Source of the DNA: Polyangium jinanense
Lineage (GTDB): Bacteria; Myxococcota; Polyangia; Polyangiales; Polyangiaceae
Length of the DNA: 64,000 nt
Direction of reading: 5' to 3'
Assembly: GCF_028435365.1 (NCBI RefSeq)
Contig: NZ_JAGTJJ010000019.1
Coordinates: 116,141-180,140 of the forward strand
Both the position numbers and the translations under genes were made by a program. This document shows, piece after piece, positions 36,449 to 44,555 of this stretch (positions are counted from its first letter, which is position 1; each line of letters starts with the position of its first letter). The notes below the pieces were generated by a model. That model was not told the DNA's origin. It did not search any database and saw only the letters and a list, made by a program, of their open reading frames with translations.

Positions 36449-36577
36449 TCAAGGATCGTTCGGACGGATCGCATTGATCTGAATCGGTCGCGGGCAAAAT
36501 CCCGAAATGCAGCGGGAACCGGGGTGACCGGTCGGCCAACTCGCCCCCCGGGGTGGCCCCGCGCAGGGGGCGTGGGT

Positions 36578-36583
36578 TACGCT
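36578..36583 (+). promoter_or_regulatory. Putative -10 element (TACGCT) of the esterase gene
   Basis: TACGCT ends 8 nt before the GTG at 36592, with no Shine-Dalgarno between: a near-leaderless arrangement. Confidence 0.3.
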
Positions 36584-36591
36584 GCGTCACC

Positions 36592-37524
36592 GTGCGAACG
36601 ACACGTCGTGCCTTCCTGATCGGCGCCTCCGCGGCGGCGTGGACGCTCGGCACGACGCGACGCGCCGAAGCCGAACGAACGAACGATCCCGGTGGCCCGG
36701 ATCTCGACGTGCGCGATCTCGATCTTCCCGGCGATCGCGCGCTCGGCCGACGCATGACCCTTTCGATCCCGCGCGGCCTCGATCCCACGAAGGCCCCGGC
36801 GCCGCTCCTCGTCCTCTTGCATGGCCTCGGCGAGACCGGTGACGAGCGCATGGGCGCCTATGCCTGGCTCGAACGGTACGGACTCGCGACGGCGTACGCG
36901 CGTCTCTGCCGTCCGCCCATCGCGCGCACGTCGAAACGGCTGGACTTCACCGACGAACATCTCCGCGCGGTCAACGAAGAGCTCACGCGCGCGCCGTTCC
37001 GCGGCTTCGTGATCGCTTGCCCCTACACGCCGAACGTCAACAAGGCGGCGAACCCGAAGGCCGCGCTCGACGGATACGCGCGCTGGATCGCCGAGGTCGT
37101 CGTGCCGCGCGCGCGCCGCGAAGCGCACGTGGCGACCGACGTCGCTCGCACGGCCCTCGATGGTTGCTCGCTCGGAGGCTACGTCGCGCTCGAAGTCTTT
37201 TCGCGCCGCCCCGATGCTTTCGGCGCGCTCGGTGTCGTGCAGACGGCGATCGGCGAACATCGGGCCCCGGGGTATGCCGATCGCCTCGCCTCGATCGTCA
37301 CCGCCCACGGCGCGCGCGGCGTGCACGTCGAAACGAGCACCGCGGATCCGTTCCGCGCGGCCAACGTCGCTCTCTCCGCCGAGCTCACGAAGCGCAAGGT
37401 CCCGCACGACGCGATCGTCTTGCCGGGACCCCACGACCAACCTTGGCTCCGCGAGGTCGGCACCCTGGAGATGCTCCGCTGGCACGACCGCCGCTTCCGG
37501 GGTTTGTCCGCGCCGAACCCCTGA
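36592..37524 (+). CDS. Tat-exported alpha/beta-hydrolase, esterase family
   Basis: A 310-residue secreted hydrolase. The N-terminus TTRRAFLIGASAAAW is a twin-arginine signal ending near Ala27. The mature domain has the oxyanion strand LLVLLHGLGE, the nucleophile elbow DGCSLGGY (Ser193), a likely acid Asp252 (TADPF) and catalytic His281 (PGPHDQPW), the build of esterase D/feruloyl-esterase-like enzymes. The substrate is unknown. The GTG start at 36592 puts the RR motif at residues 5-6; an upstream in-frame ATG would add a basic stretch before the signal. It ends 12 bp from the convergent algH-like gene. Confidence 0.82.
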   Translation: MRTTRRAFLIGASAAAWTLGTTRRAEAERTNDPGGPDLDVRDLDLPGDRALGRRMTLSIPRGLDPTKAPAPLLVLLHGLGETGDERMGAYAWLERYGLATAYARLCRPPIARTSKRLDFTDEHLRAVNEELTRAPFRGFVIACPYTPNVNKAANPKAALDGYARWIAEVVVPRARREAHVATDVARTALDGCSLGGYVALEVFSRRPDAFGALGVVQTAIGEHRAPGYADRLASIVTAHGARGVHVETSTADPFRAANVALSAELTKRKVPHDAIVLPGPHDQPWLREVGTLEMLRWHDRRFRGLSAPNP

Positions 37525-37536
37525 ACACGCGGCGCG

Positions 37537-38136
37537 TTACGCCTCGCCCACGCTCCGCATCGACATCATCACGGCGGGTGTGAGTCCGTGCAGCGCGTAG
37601 GCGCGCTCCCACCGATCGTCGACGTTCACGTCGAAGAGGACGCCCTCGTCGAGCGGCGTGGGCAACCACGCGCCCGTCCCGATCTCCCGCTCGAGTTGCC
37701 CGGGCCCCCAGCCGCTGTAGCCGAGCATCACCATCCGCCGCTTCGGATCCGGAGCGCCCGCGAACGAAAGCCGTTCCTGCACGAGCTCGTCGAACGCCAT
37801 CCGGCGCGACGTGATCCGGATCCGCGCGTCCACCGCGAGCACGCCCTCCTGCTCCGCGTCGAGGCCTGGATCCACGCAGAGGATCCAGCCCATCGTCGGC
37901 GCCACCGGGCCCCCGAGAAACACGGGGCCCTCGTCCTTCGACTCGGGACCTTTGTAGCCCGCAAGCTTCAGCACCTCGCCGAGCGACATCGGGGCGACGC
38001 GGTTCACCACGAACCCGAGCGCGCCGTCCTCGTTGTGCATCGCGAGCAGCACGACCGTCCGATCGAAGTTCGGATCTCCGAGCGGAGGCGAAGCGATCAA
38101 GAACCCGGGCGCGAGCGAGCGTTGGGCTTTCTTCAT
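37537..38136 (-). CDS. YqgE/AlgH family protein (UPF0301)
   Basis: A 199-residue single-domain protein. Family hallmarks are LAPGFLIASPPLGDPNFDRTV at the start, GALGFVVNR, the GGPV turn (VFLGGPVAPTMGWIL) and the C-terminal MLGYSGWGPGQLEREI followed by GAW. Length matches the family. AlgH affects alginate regulation in Pseudomonas, but the molecular function of the family is unknown. A TAAGAT hexamer lies 8 nt before the ATG, and the gene is divergent from the RibD-type reductase gene, leaving about 100 bp for both promoters. Confidence 0.9.
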   Translation of the reverse strand: MKKAQRSLAPGFLIASPPLGDPNFDRTVVLLAMHNEDGALGFVVNRVAPMSLGEVLKLAGYKGPESKDEGPVFLGGPVAPTMGWILCVDPGLDAEQEGVLAVDARIRITSRRMAFDELVQERLSFAGAPDPKRRMVMLGYSGWGPGQLEREIGTGAWLPTPLDEGVLFDVNVDDRWERAYALHGLTPAVMMSMRSVGEA

Positions 38137-38144
38137 CCGTTCTC

Positions 38145-38150
38145 ATCTTA
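38145..38150 (-). promoter_or_regulatory. Putative -10 element (TAAGAT) of the algH-like gene
   Basis: TAAGAT on the minus strand ends 8 nt before the ATG at 38136, in a locally AT-rich patch (GAATTCGATTAAGAT). Confidence 0.35.
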
Positions 38151-38224
38151 ATCGAATTCATGCTCGCGCGGGCGCCCGCTCCTTGCTCCTCCGCGCGTGC
38201 CTCGCACCACGCGATGGGCGACGC

Positions 38225-38230
38225 TAGGCT
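38225..38230 (+). promoter_or_regulatory. Putative -10 element (CGC-TAGGCT) of the RibD-MDR-PTPS-GT operon
   Basis: TAGGCT ends 7 nt before the ATG at 38238, with no Shine-Dalgarno between. It would produce a nearly leaderless mRNA for the four-gene operon. Confidence 0.35.
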
Positions 38231-38237
38231 CCGCACC

Positions 38238-38954
38238 ATGCGCGACCGCACGGAAGGACCTCGCACACGGCCCTGGGTCACCATGCACTTCGCGCAATCC
38301 CTCGACGGGCGCATCGCCACCGCGACCGGCGATTCCCGCTGGATCAGCGGCCAGGAGACCACGCGCTTCGCCCACGCCCTGCGCGCCGCCGCAGACGCAG
38401 TCCTCGTCGGATCCGGCACGGCGCTCGCCGATGATCCGCGGCTGACGGTGCGACATGTACCGGGAAAACAGCCCTTGCGTGTCGTGCTCGACACCCGAGG
38501 CCGCGTGCCTCCCGCCGCGCAGCTCTTCCGCGACACGACGACACGCACGCTGCATGTCACGCGGCAGCCGCCGGGTGCGGCGCTCCCGTCTCACGTCGAG
38601 CGTTGCTCGCTCCCTCTCGCAAAAAGCGGCGAAGGCATCCACCTCGACGCGTTGCTCGTCGCCCTCGCGGAGCGCGGCACGCGCGAGCTCCTCGTCGAAG
38701 GCGGCCGCGGCGTGATCACGTCCTTCCTTCGCGAAGGCCTCGTCGATCGCCTCGTCGTCACCGTCGCGCCTCTCGTCATCGGCGCGGGCATCGAGGCCGT
38801 CGGCGATCTCGGCATCCGCAAGCTCGATCAGGCCATGCGCCTCGCGCTCCGCAGCGTCCTCCATGTCGGCGGCGACGTGCTGCTCGAGCTCGCTCGCGAA
38901 GGCGCGCCGCCCTTGCCGCTCTCGCTCCCCGCTCCCACCGCGGTGGCCTCGTGA
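38238..38954 (+). CDS. RibD C-terminal/dihydrofolate reductase-like domain protein
   Basis: A 238-residue NADPH-dependent reductase of the RibD C-terminal type. The motifs are WVTMHFAQSLDGRIA, SRWISGQE, LRAAADAVLVGSGTALADDPRL, PLRVVLDTRG and LLVEGGRGVITSFL, ending RLVVTVAPLVIGAG. There is no deaminase domain, so it is not a full RibD. Relatives reduce the ribosyl side chain of pyrimidine or pterin precursors in riboflavin or methanopterin-type pathways. It starts an overlapping operon with a dehydrogenase, a PTPS-fold protein and a glycosyltransferase, so the substrate is probably a pterin or pyrimidine intermediate (inference). The ATG at 38238 was chosen by motif position; the next gene overlaps by 4 bp. 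Confidence 0.85.
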   Translation: MRDRTEGPRTRPWVTMHFAQSLDGRIATATGDSRWISGQETTRFAHALRAAADAVLVGSGTALADDPRLTVRHVPGKQPLRVVLDTRGRVPPAAQLFRDTTTRTLHVTRQPPGAALPSHVERCSLPLAKSGEGIHLDALLVALAERGTRELLVEGGRGVITSFLREGLVDRLVVTVAPLVIGAGIEAVGDLGIRKLDQAMRLALRSVLHVGGDVLLELAREGAPPLPLSLPAPTAVAS

Positions 38955-39946
38955 CCCGAGCACGCGCGATCTGGTTCGAGCGCCCTGGCGTCGCGGTTCT
39001 GCGTGACGAACCCCTCCCCGATCCGGGCCCGCGCGAAGCCCTCGTCCGCACGCTCGCGTGTGGCGTCAGCGCTGGCACCGAGCGACTCGTGCTCACGGGC
39101 CGCGTCCCGCCCGACATCCGCGCCGTCATGGCCCTGCCCACGCAGCGCGGCTCGTTCGATCTGCCGACGAGTTACGGCTACGCGGCCGTCGGCGTCGTCG
39201 AGGCGATCGGCGCTGGCACCTCGCCCGATCTGCTCGGCCGTACGGTCTTCGCGCTCCACCCGCACCACGATCGTTTCATCTCAAACGAACAAGCCCTCCG
39301 CTGTTTGCCGGGCGGCATCCCAGCACCTCGCGCGACGCTCGCGGCAAACCTCGAAACCGCACTGAATGCCGTGTGGGATGCGGAAATCGCGCTCGGAGAA
39401 CGCGTCGTCGTCGTGGGCCTCGGCGTCGTGGGTCAGCTCGTCGCGCGGCTCGCCATGCGCGCCGGTGGCCGCGTCGTGTGCGTCGACCCGGACGAACGTC
39501 GCGCCTCCCTCGCCCGCGACCTCGGATGCGCCGCGGCCTTCCCCTCGATCGACGCCGCGATCGTCGCCGAGGCCGACGTCCTGATCGAAGCTTCCGGCTC
39601 CCCCGAAGCCCTCGCCGCGCTCGTCGCGTCTGCCGGGCACGAAGCGCGTATCCTCGTCGTCTCCTGGTACGGCGAGCACGGCGTCACCTTGCCCCTCGGC
39701 GGCCGCTTCCACCCGAACCGCGTCACGATCCGCTCCAGCCAAGTCGGCGCGATCCCGCCCGCGCGCCGCGCTCGCTTCACCTTCGAGCGACGCTTCTCCG
39801 TCGTGAACGAACTGCTCCACGACGAACACCTCGATCGCCTCGTCGGACCTCTCGTTCCCTTCACCGATGCGCCCCGCCTGTACGCGTCGCTCGCTGCCGG
39901 CGACGCCTGGAATCCACCGCATCGTGTGCTCGATCCGTCGCGTTGA
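38951..39946 (+). CDS. Zinc-type medium-chain dehydrogenase/reductase (MDR)
   Basis: A 331-residue dehydrogenase of the MDR superfamily. Cys37 and Glu44 in ACGVSAGTE match the catalytic-zinc region. The expected GHE histidine is replaced (SYGYAAVG), and LHPHHD may supply a ligand instead. The structural four-Cys zinc lobe is absent. The NAD(P)-binding fold is VVVVGLGVVGQLVARLA, followed by CVDPDERR, where the acidic residue suggests NAD(H). The GTG at 38951 overlaps the RibD-like stop (GTGA), indicating coupling. I recall related dehydrogenases beside similar PTPS-fold and GT4 genes in actinobacteria; the substrate is unknown. Confidence 0.82.
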   Translation: MTRARAIWFERPGVAVLRDEPLPDPGPREALVRTLACGVSAGTERLVLTGRVPPDIRAVMALPTQRGSFDLPTSYGYAAVGVVEAIGAGTSPDLLGRTVFALHPHHDRFISNEQALRCLPGGIPAPRATLAANLETALNAVWDAEIALGERVVVVGLGVVGQLVARLAMRAGGRVVCVDPDERRASLARDLGCAAAFPSIDAAIVAEADVLIEASGSPEALAALVASAGHEARILVVSWYGEHGVTLPLGGRFHPNRVTIRSSQVGAIPPARRARFTFERRFSVVNELLHDEHLDRLVGPLVPFTDAPRLYASLAAGDAWNPPHRVLDPSR

Positions 39947-39962
39947 TCTGCATCACGTGCGG

Positions 39963-39968
39963 TATCCT
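39963..39968 (+). promoter_or_regulatory. Putative internal -10 element (TATCCT) before the PTPS-fold gene
   Basis: TATCCT ends 7 nt before the ATG at 39976, within the 29-bp gap after the dehydrogenase gene. It may give extra expression of the last two operon genes. Confidence 0.3.
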
Positions 39969-39975
39969 TGGGCGC

Positions 39976-40395
39976 ATGTACACGGTCGGCGTTCGTGATC
40001 ACATCATGGTGGCTCACCGTCTCGACGGTGACTTCTTCGGCCCCGCGCAACGCATGCACGGCGCGACCTACGTGGTCAGCGCCGAGGTCGAGCAGGAGGA
40101 GCTCGACGAGCATGGCGTCGTCTGCGACATCGGCATGCTCCGCGCGAAGCTACGCGGCGTCCTCGAGCAGCTCGACTACAGAAACCTCGACGAGCACCCG
40201 GGCTTCACGTCTGGCAAATCCACGACCGAGGTCATCGCGCGGTACATCCACCGCGAGCTCGGACACGTGCTCCCGCTCCGCGCGGGCACGATGCTCACCG
40301 TCGTGCTCGACGAATCTCCGAACGCATGGGCCAAGTACCGCGGGCCGATTCGCCATGCGTCGACCATGCCCGGCGCGGAGATCGGGGTTGCTTGA
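39976..40395 (+). CDS. 6-pyruvoyl-tetrahydropterin synthase/QueD-fold protein, divergent
   Basis: A 139-residue PTPS-superfamily protein (VRDHIMVAHRLDGDFFGPAQ, then MHGATYVVSAEV, GMLRAKL, LDYRNLDEH, LDESPNAW). Zinc-ligand positions His14 and His28 are kept, but the third His of the HGH motif is Ala30, the catalytic Cys region has no Cys, and the usual Asp-His pair is Asp67-Tyr68; Glu113 is retained. It is therefore not a standard PTPS or QueD and probably has a changed reaction or substrate. I recall the same VRDHIM...GPAQRxHGAT signature in actinobacterial proteins next to a zinc dehydrogenase and a GT4 gene. The ATG at 39976 follows TATCCT closely. The next gene overlaps by 8 bp. Confidence 0.82.
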   Translation: MYTVGVRDHIMVAHRLDGDFFGPAQRMHGATYVVSAEVEQEELDEHGVVCDIGMLRAKLRGVLEQLDYRNLDEHPGFTSGKSTTEVIARYIHRELGHVLPLRAGTMLTVVLDESPNAWAKYRGPIRHASTMPGAEIGVA

Positions 40396-41452
40396 TGGGG
40401 CACGCGTCGCATTCGTCGTCGATGGCGCGCTCGATCAACCGACGGGCGGCTACCTCTACGATCGCCTCGTCATCGAAGGCCTGAGAGCACGCGGCTGCGA
40501 CGTCGATGTCGTGAACCTCGACGTGCGTGGCCCTCTCGCCTCGCTGCGCGAGAACACTCGCCTCCTGCGCCTCCTCGCCCCGCGCGCCTACGACGTCGTC
40601 ATCATCGACGAGCTCTGTCACCCGCGCGCCGCCTTCGCTGCGGCGCTCCGCGCCCGCTCATCTGCTTCACCCCGCCTCGTCACATTGCTCCATCACCTCG
40701 CGGCGAGCGAACGAACGGGCGTCTCTGCAAAACTCCGCCTCGCCCTCGAACGCACACTCCTCACCGCCTCCGATCACGTCGTGGTCACGAGCGAGACCAC
40801 TGCACGCGTGGCCATCGCTGCCGGCATCGCGCCTGATCGAATCACCGTCGTACACCCCGGCCGCGATCGGCTCGGCGCTCGCGCCGCGCCGCCAGCACGC
40901 ACGCGCGGCGCCCCCGTGCGCCTGCTCTTCCTCGGCGCGCTCACACCTCGCAAAGATCCGCTCGCGTTGCTCGAAGCGTTCCCCGCTGTCGCCGCGCGCG
41001 CCGTGCTCACGCTCGCCGGACCTGCCGATCGCGACCCGCTCTACGCCGCGCGCGTGCTCGCCGCGGCGTCACGTTACGGCACCCGCGTGCGCGTGACGGG
41101 CGCCCTCACCGACGCCGCGCTCGCAGACGAGCTCGGTGCGCACGACGTCCTCGTCCTGCCGAGCCGCTACGAGGGCTACGGCATCGTGCTCGCCGAGGCC
41201 GCCTCCCACGGCCTCGCCATCGTGTCGTGCGACGCCGGCGCGATCCCCGAAGTCGTCCGCCACGGCGAAGAGGCCCTCCTCGTACCACCCGGCGATCCTC
41301 GCGCCCTCGAAGGCGCGCTCGTCCGCGTCGTGCAGGACGAGCACCACCTCGACGCCATGCAGCGCGCCGCCCTCCGCCGCGCGGCGACGCTGCCCACGTG
41401 GGCCGACACCCAGGACGCCTTCTGCCGGGCGGTATTCCCGACATCGCGTTGA
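40388..41452 (+). CDS. Glycosyltransferase family 4 protein
   Basis: A 354-residue GT-B glycosyltransferase. The N-terminal domain has the Gly loop VAFVVDGALDQPTGGYLYD; the C-terminal domain has LLFLGALTPRKDPLALLEA and the GT4 EX7E motif in SRYEGYGIVLAEA, then SHGLAIVSCDAGAIPEVV. It is probably cytoplasmic and uses a nucleotide sugar. The TTG start at 40388 overlaps the PTPS-fold stop by 8 bp, with GGAG 7 nt upstream; no ATG or GTG fits the Gly-loop position. As the last gene of the operon it may glycosylate the pterin-like product, as pteridine glycosyltransferases do in cyanobacteria (inference). Confidence 0.85.
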   Translation: MLDGARVAFVVDGALDQPTGGYLYDRLVIEGLRARGCDVDVVNLDVRGPLASLRENTRLLRLLAPRAYDVVIIDELCHPRAAFAAALRARSSASPRLVTLLHHLAASERTGVSAKLRLALERTLLTASDHVVVTSETTARVAIAAGIAPDRITVVHPGRDRLGARAAPPARTRGAPVRLLFLGALTPRKDPLALLEAFPAVAARAVLTLAGPADRDPLYAARVLAAASRYGTRVRVTGALTDAALADELGAHDVLVLPSRYEGYGIVLAEAASHGLAIVSCDAGAIPEVVRHGEEALLVPPGDPRALEGALVRVVQDEHHLDAMQRAALRRAATLPTWADTQDAFCRAVFPTSR

Positions 41453-41554
41453 CTCCCCCCGCGCCGCGCCCGCTTTTCGCGGTCCCGACGAATCCCCGAA
41501 ACACGCCCGCCTTCCGTTCTAGAATGGCTCAGGTTCGTTCGGATAGGCCACGCC

Positions 41555-43162
41555 ATGCACGACGATCACGCCGCACAGACCTCGCGCTTCGAAGGCGTTG
41601 TGGAGGAGGCTCTCGCGGGGGTCCGGGGCCTCTTCCGCCTCATCGTGGAGAAGACGAGTGAGCTCGTCGTCGTGCACCGCGGCGGCAAGATCCTCTACGC
41701 GAACCCCACGCTCGTCGCGTGCCTCGGCCACGAGAGCACCGAGGCGCTCTACGGCCGCCCTCTCGGCGAGATCCTCCATGCCGAAGACGTCACGCGCGAG
41801 AACCGCCGCGTGCGCGTCATGCTCGCCACGAACGAGGCCGCGCCACTCTACACCTATCGCCTCATGCGCCGCGACGGCAGCGTGATCACCGTCGAGGTCG
41901 CCTCCGCGCCCGCGCCCTTCGAGGGCGGCATCGCCATCATCAGCCTCTGCCGCGACATCACCACGCGCATCGAGACCGAGGCGCGCGTCTACCAGGCGAA
42001 CCTCATGAACTCCATGGGCACGCTCGCCGCCGGCGTCGCCCACGAGATCAACAACCCCCTCGCCTACGTCACGCTCAACATCGCGCTCGTCACGAAGAAG
42101 CTCGAAGATCTCGCGAGCGCCTCGGGCGCGCGCGGCGACACCGAAACGCAATCGCTCGCGCGTGAGCTCCTCGGCTTCTGCGGCGAGGCCCTCGACGGCA
42201 CCGATCGCGTCGCCCAGATCGTGCGCGACTTCCGCGTTTTCTCCAGCGCGAACCAGGAAGAGCGCCGCCCCATCGACGTGCGCCGCGTCCTCGACGCCTC
42301 CATCAAGGTCGCCGACAACGAGATCCGCCACCGCGGCCACCTCGTCCGCAGCTACGGCGAGGTCCCGCTCGTCCACGCGAACGAGGCTCGCCTCGGGCAG
42401 GTCTTCTTGAACCTGCTCGTCAACGCCCTCCAGGCCTTGCCGCAGGGATCGGCGCAGACGAACGAGATCCTCGTCGTCACGGCCACGCACAAGGTCTCCG
42501 GCAGCGCGCTCGTCGAGATCCGCGACAACGGCCCCGGCATCCCGCCCGAGATCCTGAACCGCGTCTTCGAGCCCTTCTTCACGACCAAACCCGTCGGCGT
42601 TGGCAGCGGCCTCGGCCTCTCGATCTGCCGCAGCATCGTGAGCGCGCACGGCGGCCGCATCGAGATCGAGAGCGAGGTCGGCAAAGGCACGGTCGTCCGC
42701 GTCACGCTCCTGCCCGCCGAGAACGTCGATCTCGGCCAGGAGCCTCGCTCCGAGATCCCGAAGCGCGCGCCCGTGCCACGCCTCACGGTCCTCGTCGTCG
42801 ACGACGAGCCCGCGCTCCTCTCGGCCATCGTGCGCCAGCTCGAGCGCAGCCACGACGTCGACGGACGGACGAGCTGGAAGGGCGCGCTCGAAGCGCTCGC
42901 GGACAAACCCTACGATGCCGTGCTCTGCGACGTGATGATGCCCGGCGTCTCCGGGTTCGACATCCACCGCTCGCTCTGCGAGCGGATGCCCGAGTCTTCC
43001 GAGCGCATCGTGTACATGACGGGCGGCGCCTTCACCCAGGATGCCCGGAGTTTCCTGGCCCAGGCCCCGAACCGGTGCCTGGAAAAACCCTTCTCGCCCG
43101 CGGACCTCGAAGAGATCCTCCGCGCAATCGCCCCTCGCCCGCGCGCGCCTTCCTCGGTTTGA
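41555..43162 (+). CDS. Hybrid sensor histidine kinase (PAS - HisKA - HATPase - receiver)
   Basis: A 535-residue soluble hybrid kinase. The PAS domain (about 25-145) reads LVVVHRGGKILYANPTLVACLG and ends in a PAC-like LCRDITTR. The H-box is GVAHEINNPLAYVTLN with His163. The ATPase domain has the N-box LNLLVNALQAL, G1 DNGPGIPPE and FFTTKPVGVGSGLGLS. A C-terminal receiver (about 415-530) has DDEP and phospho-acceptor Asp459 in LCDVMMPGVSG. No membrane segment or output domain is present, so it probably phosphorylates a separate regulator. It is preceded by TAGGCC 5 nt before the ATG and lies just upstream of the helicase-nuclease pair, 19 bp away, so read-through is possible. Confidence 0.92.
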   Translation: MHDDHAAQTSRFEGVVEEALAGVRGLFRLIVEKTSELVVVHRGGKILYANPTLVACLGHESTEALYGRPLGEILHAEDVTRENRRVRVMLATNEAAPLYTYRLMRRDGSVITVEVASAPAPFEGGIAIISLCRDITTRIETEARVYQANLMNSMGTLAAGVAHEINNPLAYVTLNIALVTKKLEDLASASGARGDTETQSLARELLGFCGEALDGTDRVAQIVRDFRVFSSANQEERRPIDVRRVLDASIKVADNEIRHRGHLVRSYGEVPLVHANEARLGQVFLNLLVNALQALPQGSAQTNEILVVTATHKVSGSALVEIRDNGPGIPPEILNRVFEPFFTTKPVGVGSGLGLSICRSIVSAHGGRIEIESEVGKGTVVRVTLLPAENVDLGQEPRSEIPKRAPVPRLTVLVVDDEPALLSAIVRQLERSHDVDGRTSWKGALEALADKPYDAVLCDVMMPGVSGFDIHRSLCERMPESSERIVYMTGGAFTQDARSFLAQAPNRCLEKPFSPADLEEILRAIAPRPRAPSSV

Positions 43163-43164
43163 GC

Positions 43165-43170
43165 TAACCT
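43165..43170 (+). promoter_or_regulatory. Putative -10 element (AGC-TAACCT) of the XPB-Bax1 pair
   Basis: TAACCT lies within the 19-bp gap after the hybrid kinase and ends 11 nt before the ATG at 43182. It would let the helicase-nuclease pair be expressed apart from the kinase. Confidence 0.3.
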
Positions 43171-43181
43171 CCGCCCCCGAG

Positions 43182-44555
43182 ATGATGAGCGACGGCCTCC
43201 GCCTCGCGTTCCAGGGGGGTACGGTGCGCCTCGACGGCCTCGCGCAAGACCACGCGACGAGCCTGCCACCCGCCTGCGCCTGGGACGCGCGCGAGAACAC
43301 CTTCCGCCTCCCCGCGTCTTCGTACGCGGACATCGTCCTCTGGCTCCGCGCGAAAAAGCTCACGTTCAACGACGAAGCGCGCGCGTACGACACGCTCGAC
43401 ATCGAGCCCACCGCGCGCCACGAGCCCTTCCCGTATCAGCGCGAGGCGCTCGACGCGTGGGCCGCGCATCGCTTCCGCGGCGTCGTCGTCCTGCCGACGG
43501 GCGCGGGGAAAACCTACGTCGCGACCATGGCCATCGCTGGCCGCAAGCGCTCCACGCTCGTCGTCGTGCCCACGCTCGACCTCTTGAACCAGTGGTACGA
43601 CATCCTCGCCGCCGCGTTCGGCCGCGCGATCGGCGTCATCGGCGGCGGCTACCACGAAGTCGAACCGATCACCGTCACCACCTACGACTCCGCGCACCTC
43701 CACATGGATCGGCTCGGCGGACGCTTCGGCCTCGTCGTCTTCGACGAGTGCCATCACCTCCCGAGCCCCTCGTACCAGCTCGCCGCGCGCATGAGCATCG
43801 CGCCCTTCCGCCTCGGCCTCACGGCCACGCCCGAGCGTACGGACGGCCGCGCGTACGACGAGCTCATCGGCCCGATCGTCTATCGCAAGGACATCACCGA
43901 GCTCTCCGGCGAGTACCTCGCTTCTTACGAGACCGAACGAATCAGCGTCCCTCTCTCGCCCGAGGAGCGCGAGGCCTACGACGCCGCCCGCGGCGAGTAC
44001 GTCGCCTTTCTCCGCGAAGAGGGCATCCGCATGTCGGCCCCCGACGGCTGGAGCCGCTTCCTCTACCTCTCCTCGCGCAGCGAAGCGGGCCGCCGCGCCT
44101 TCCTCGCCTACCGCAGGCAACGCGCGCTCGCGCTCGCCGCGCCGGGCAAGATCAACGTCCTCGCCCGCTTGCTCCACAACCACCGGCACGACCGCACGAT
44201 CGTCTTCACCGAGGACAACGCGACCGTCTACCAAATCTCGCGCCGCTTCCTCCTGCCCGCGATCACCCACCAGACCCGCGTCAAGGAGCGCAGCGCGATC
44301 CTCGCGGCCCTCAACGCCGGCGACCTCACGGCCGTCGTCACCTCGAAGGTCCTGAACGAGGGCGTCAACGTCCCCGAGGCGAACGTCGCCATCGTTTTGA
44401 GTGGCAACGGTTCGGTCCGCGAGCACGTCCAGCGCCTCGGCCGCATCCTGCGCAAGGGACAGGACAAACGCGCGCTGCTCTACGAGCTCGTCGCCGAGAA
44501 CACGGCCGAGCAGTACACGAGCGACAAGCGGAGGGAGCACGTTGCTTACAAGTGA
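43182..44555 (+). CDS. XPB/Rad25-type DNA helicase (superfamily 2)
   Basis: A 457-residue SF2 helicase. An N-terminal damage-recognition-like region (about 1-80) precedes Q-like FPYQREALDAW, Walker A LPTGAGKTYVA (105-114), DECHH (188-192) for motif II, LGLTATPERTDG for motif III, and the C-terminal RecA domain with TIVFTEDN, SKVLNEGVNVPEA and QRLGRILRKGQ. This matches bacterial/archaeal XPB. XPB opens DNA in nucleotide-excision repair. The next gene overlaps by 14 bp and encodes its archaeal-type nuclease partner Bax1, which fixes the assignment. A second ATG at 43185 could be used. No strong Shine-Dalgarno is seen. Confidence 0.9.
   Translation: MMSDGLRLAFQGGTVRLDGLAQDHATSLPPACAWDARENTFRLPASSYADIVLWLRAKKLTFNDEARAYDTLDIEPTARHEPFPYQREALDAWAAHRFRGVVVLPTGAGKTYVATMAIAGRKRSTLVVVPTLDLLNQWYDILAAAFGRAIGVIGGGYHEVEPITVTTYDSAHLHMDRLGGRFGLVVFDECHHLPSPSYQLAARMSIAPFRLGLTATPERTDGRAYDELIGPIVYRKDITELSGEYLASYETERISVPLSPEEREAYDAARGEYVAFLREEGIRMSAPDGWSRFLYLSSRSEAGRRAFLAYRRQRALALAAPGKINVLARLLHNHRHDRTIVFTEDNATVYQISRRFLLPAITHQTRVKERSAILAALNAGDLTAVVTSKVLNEGVNVPEANVAIVLSGNGSVREHVQRLGRILRKGQDKRALLYELVAENTAEQYTSDKRREHVAYK

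Noticed and set aside
39976..40395. Calling the PTPS-fold gene queD
   Set aside because: No other queuosine genes are nearby and key zinc and catalytic residues are replaced.
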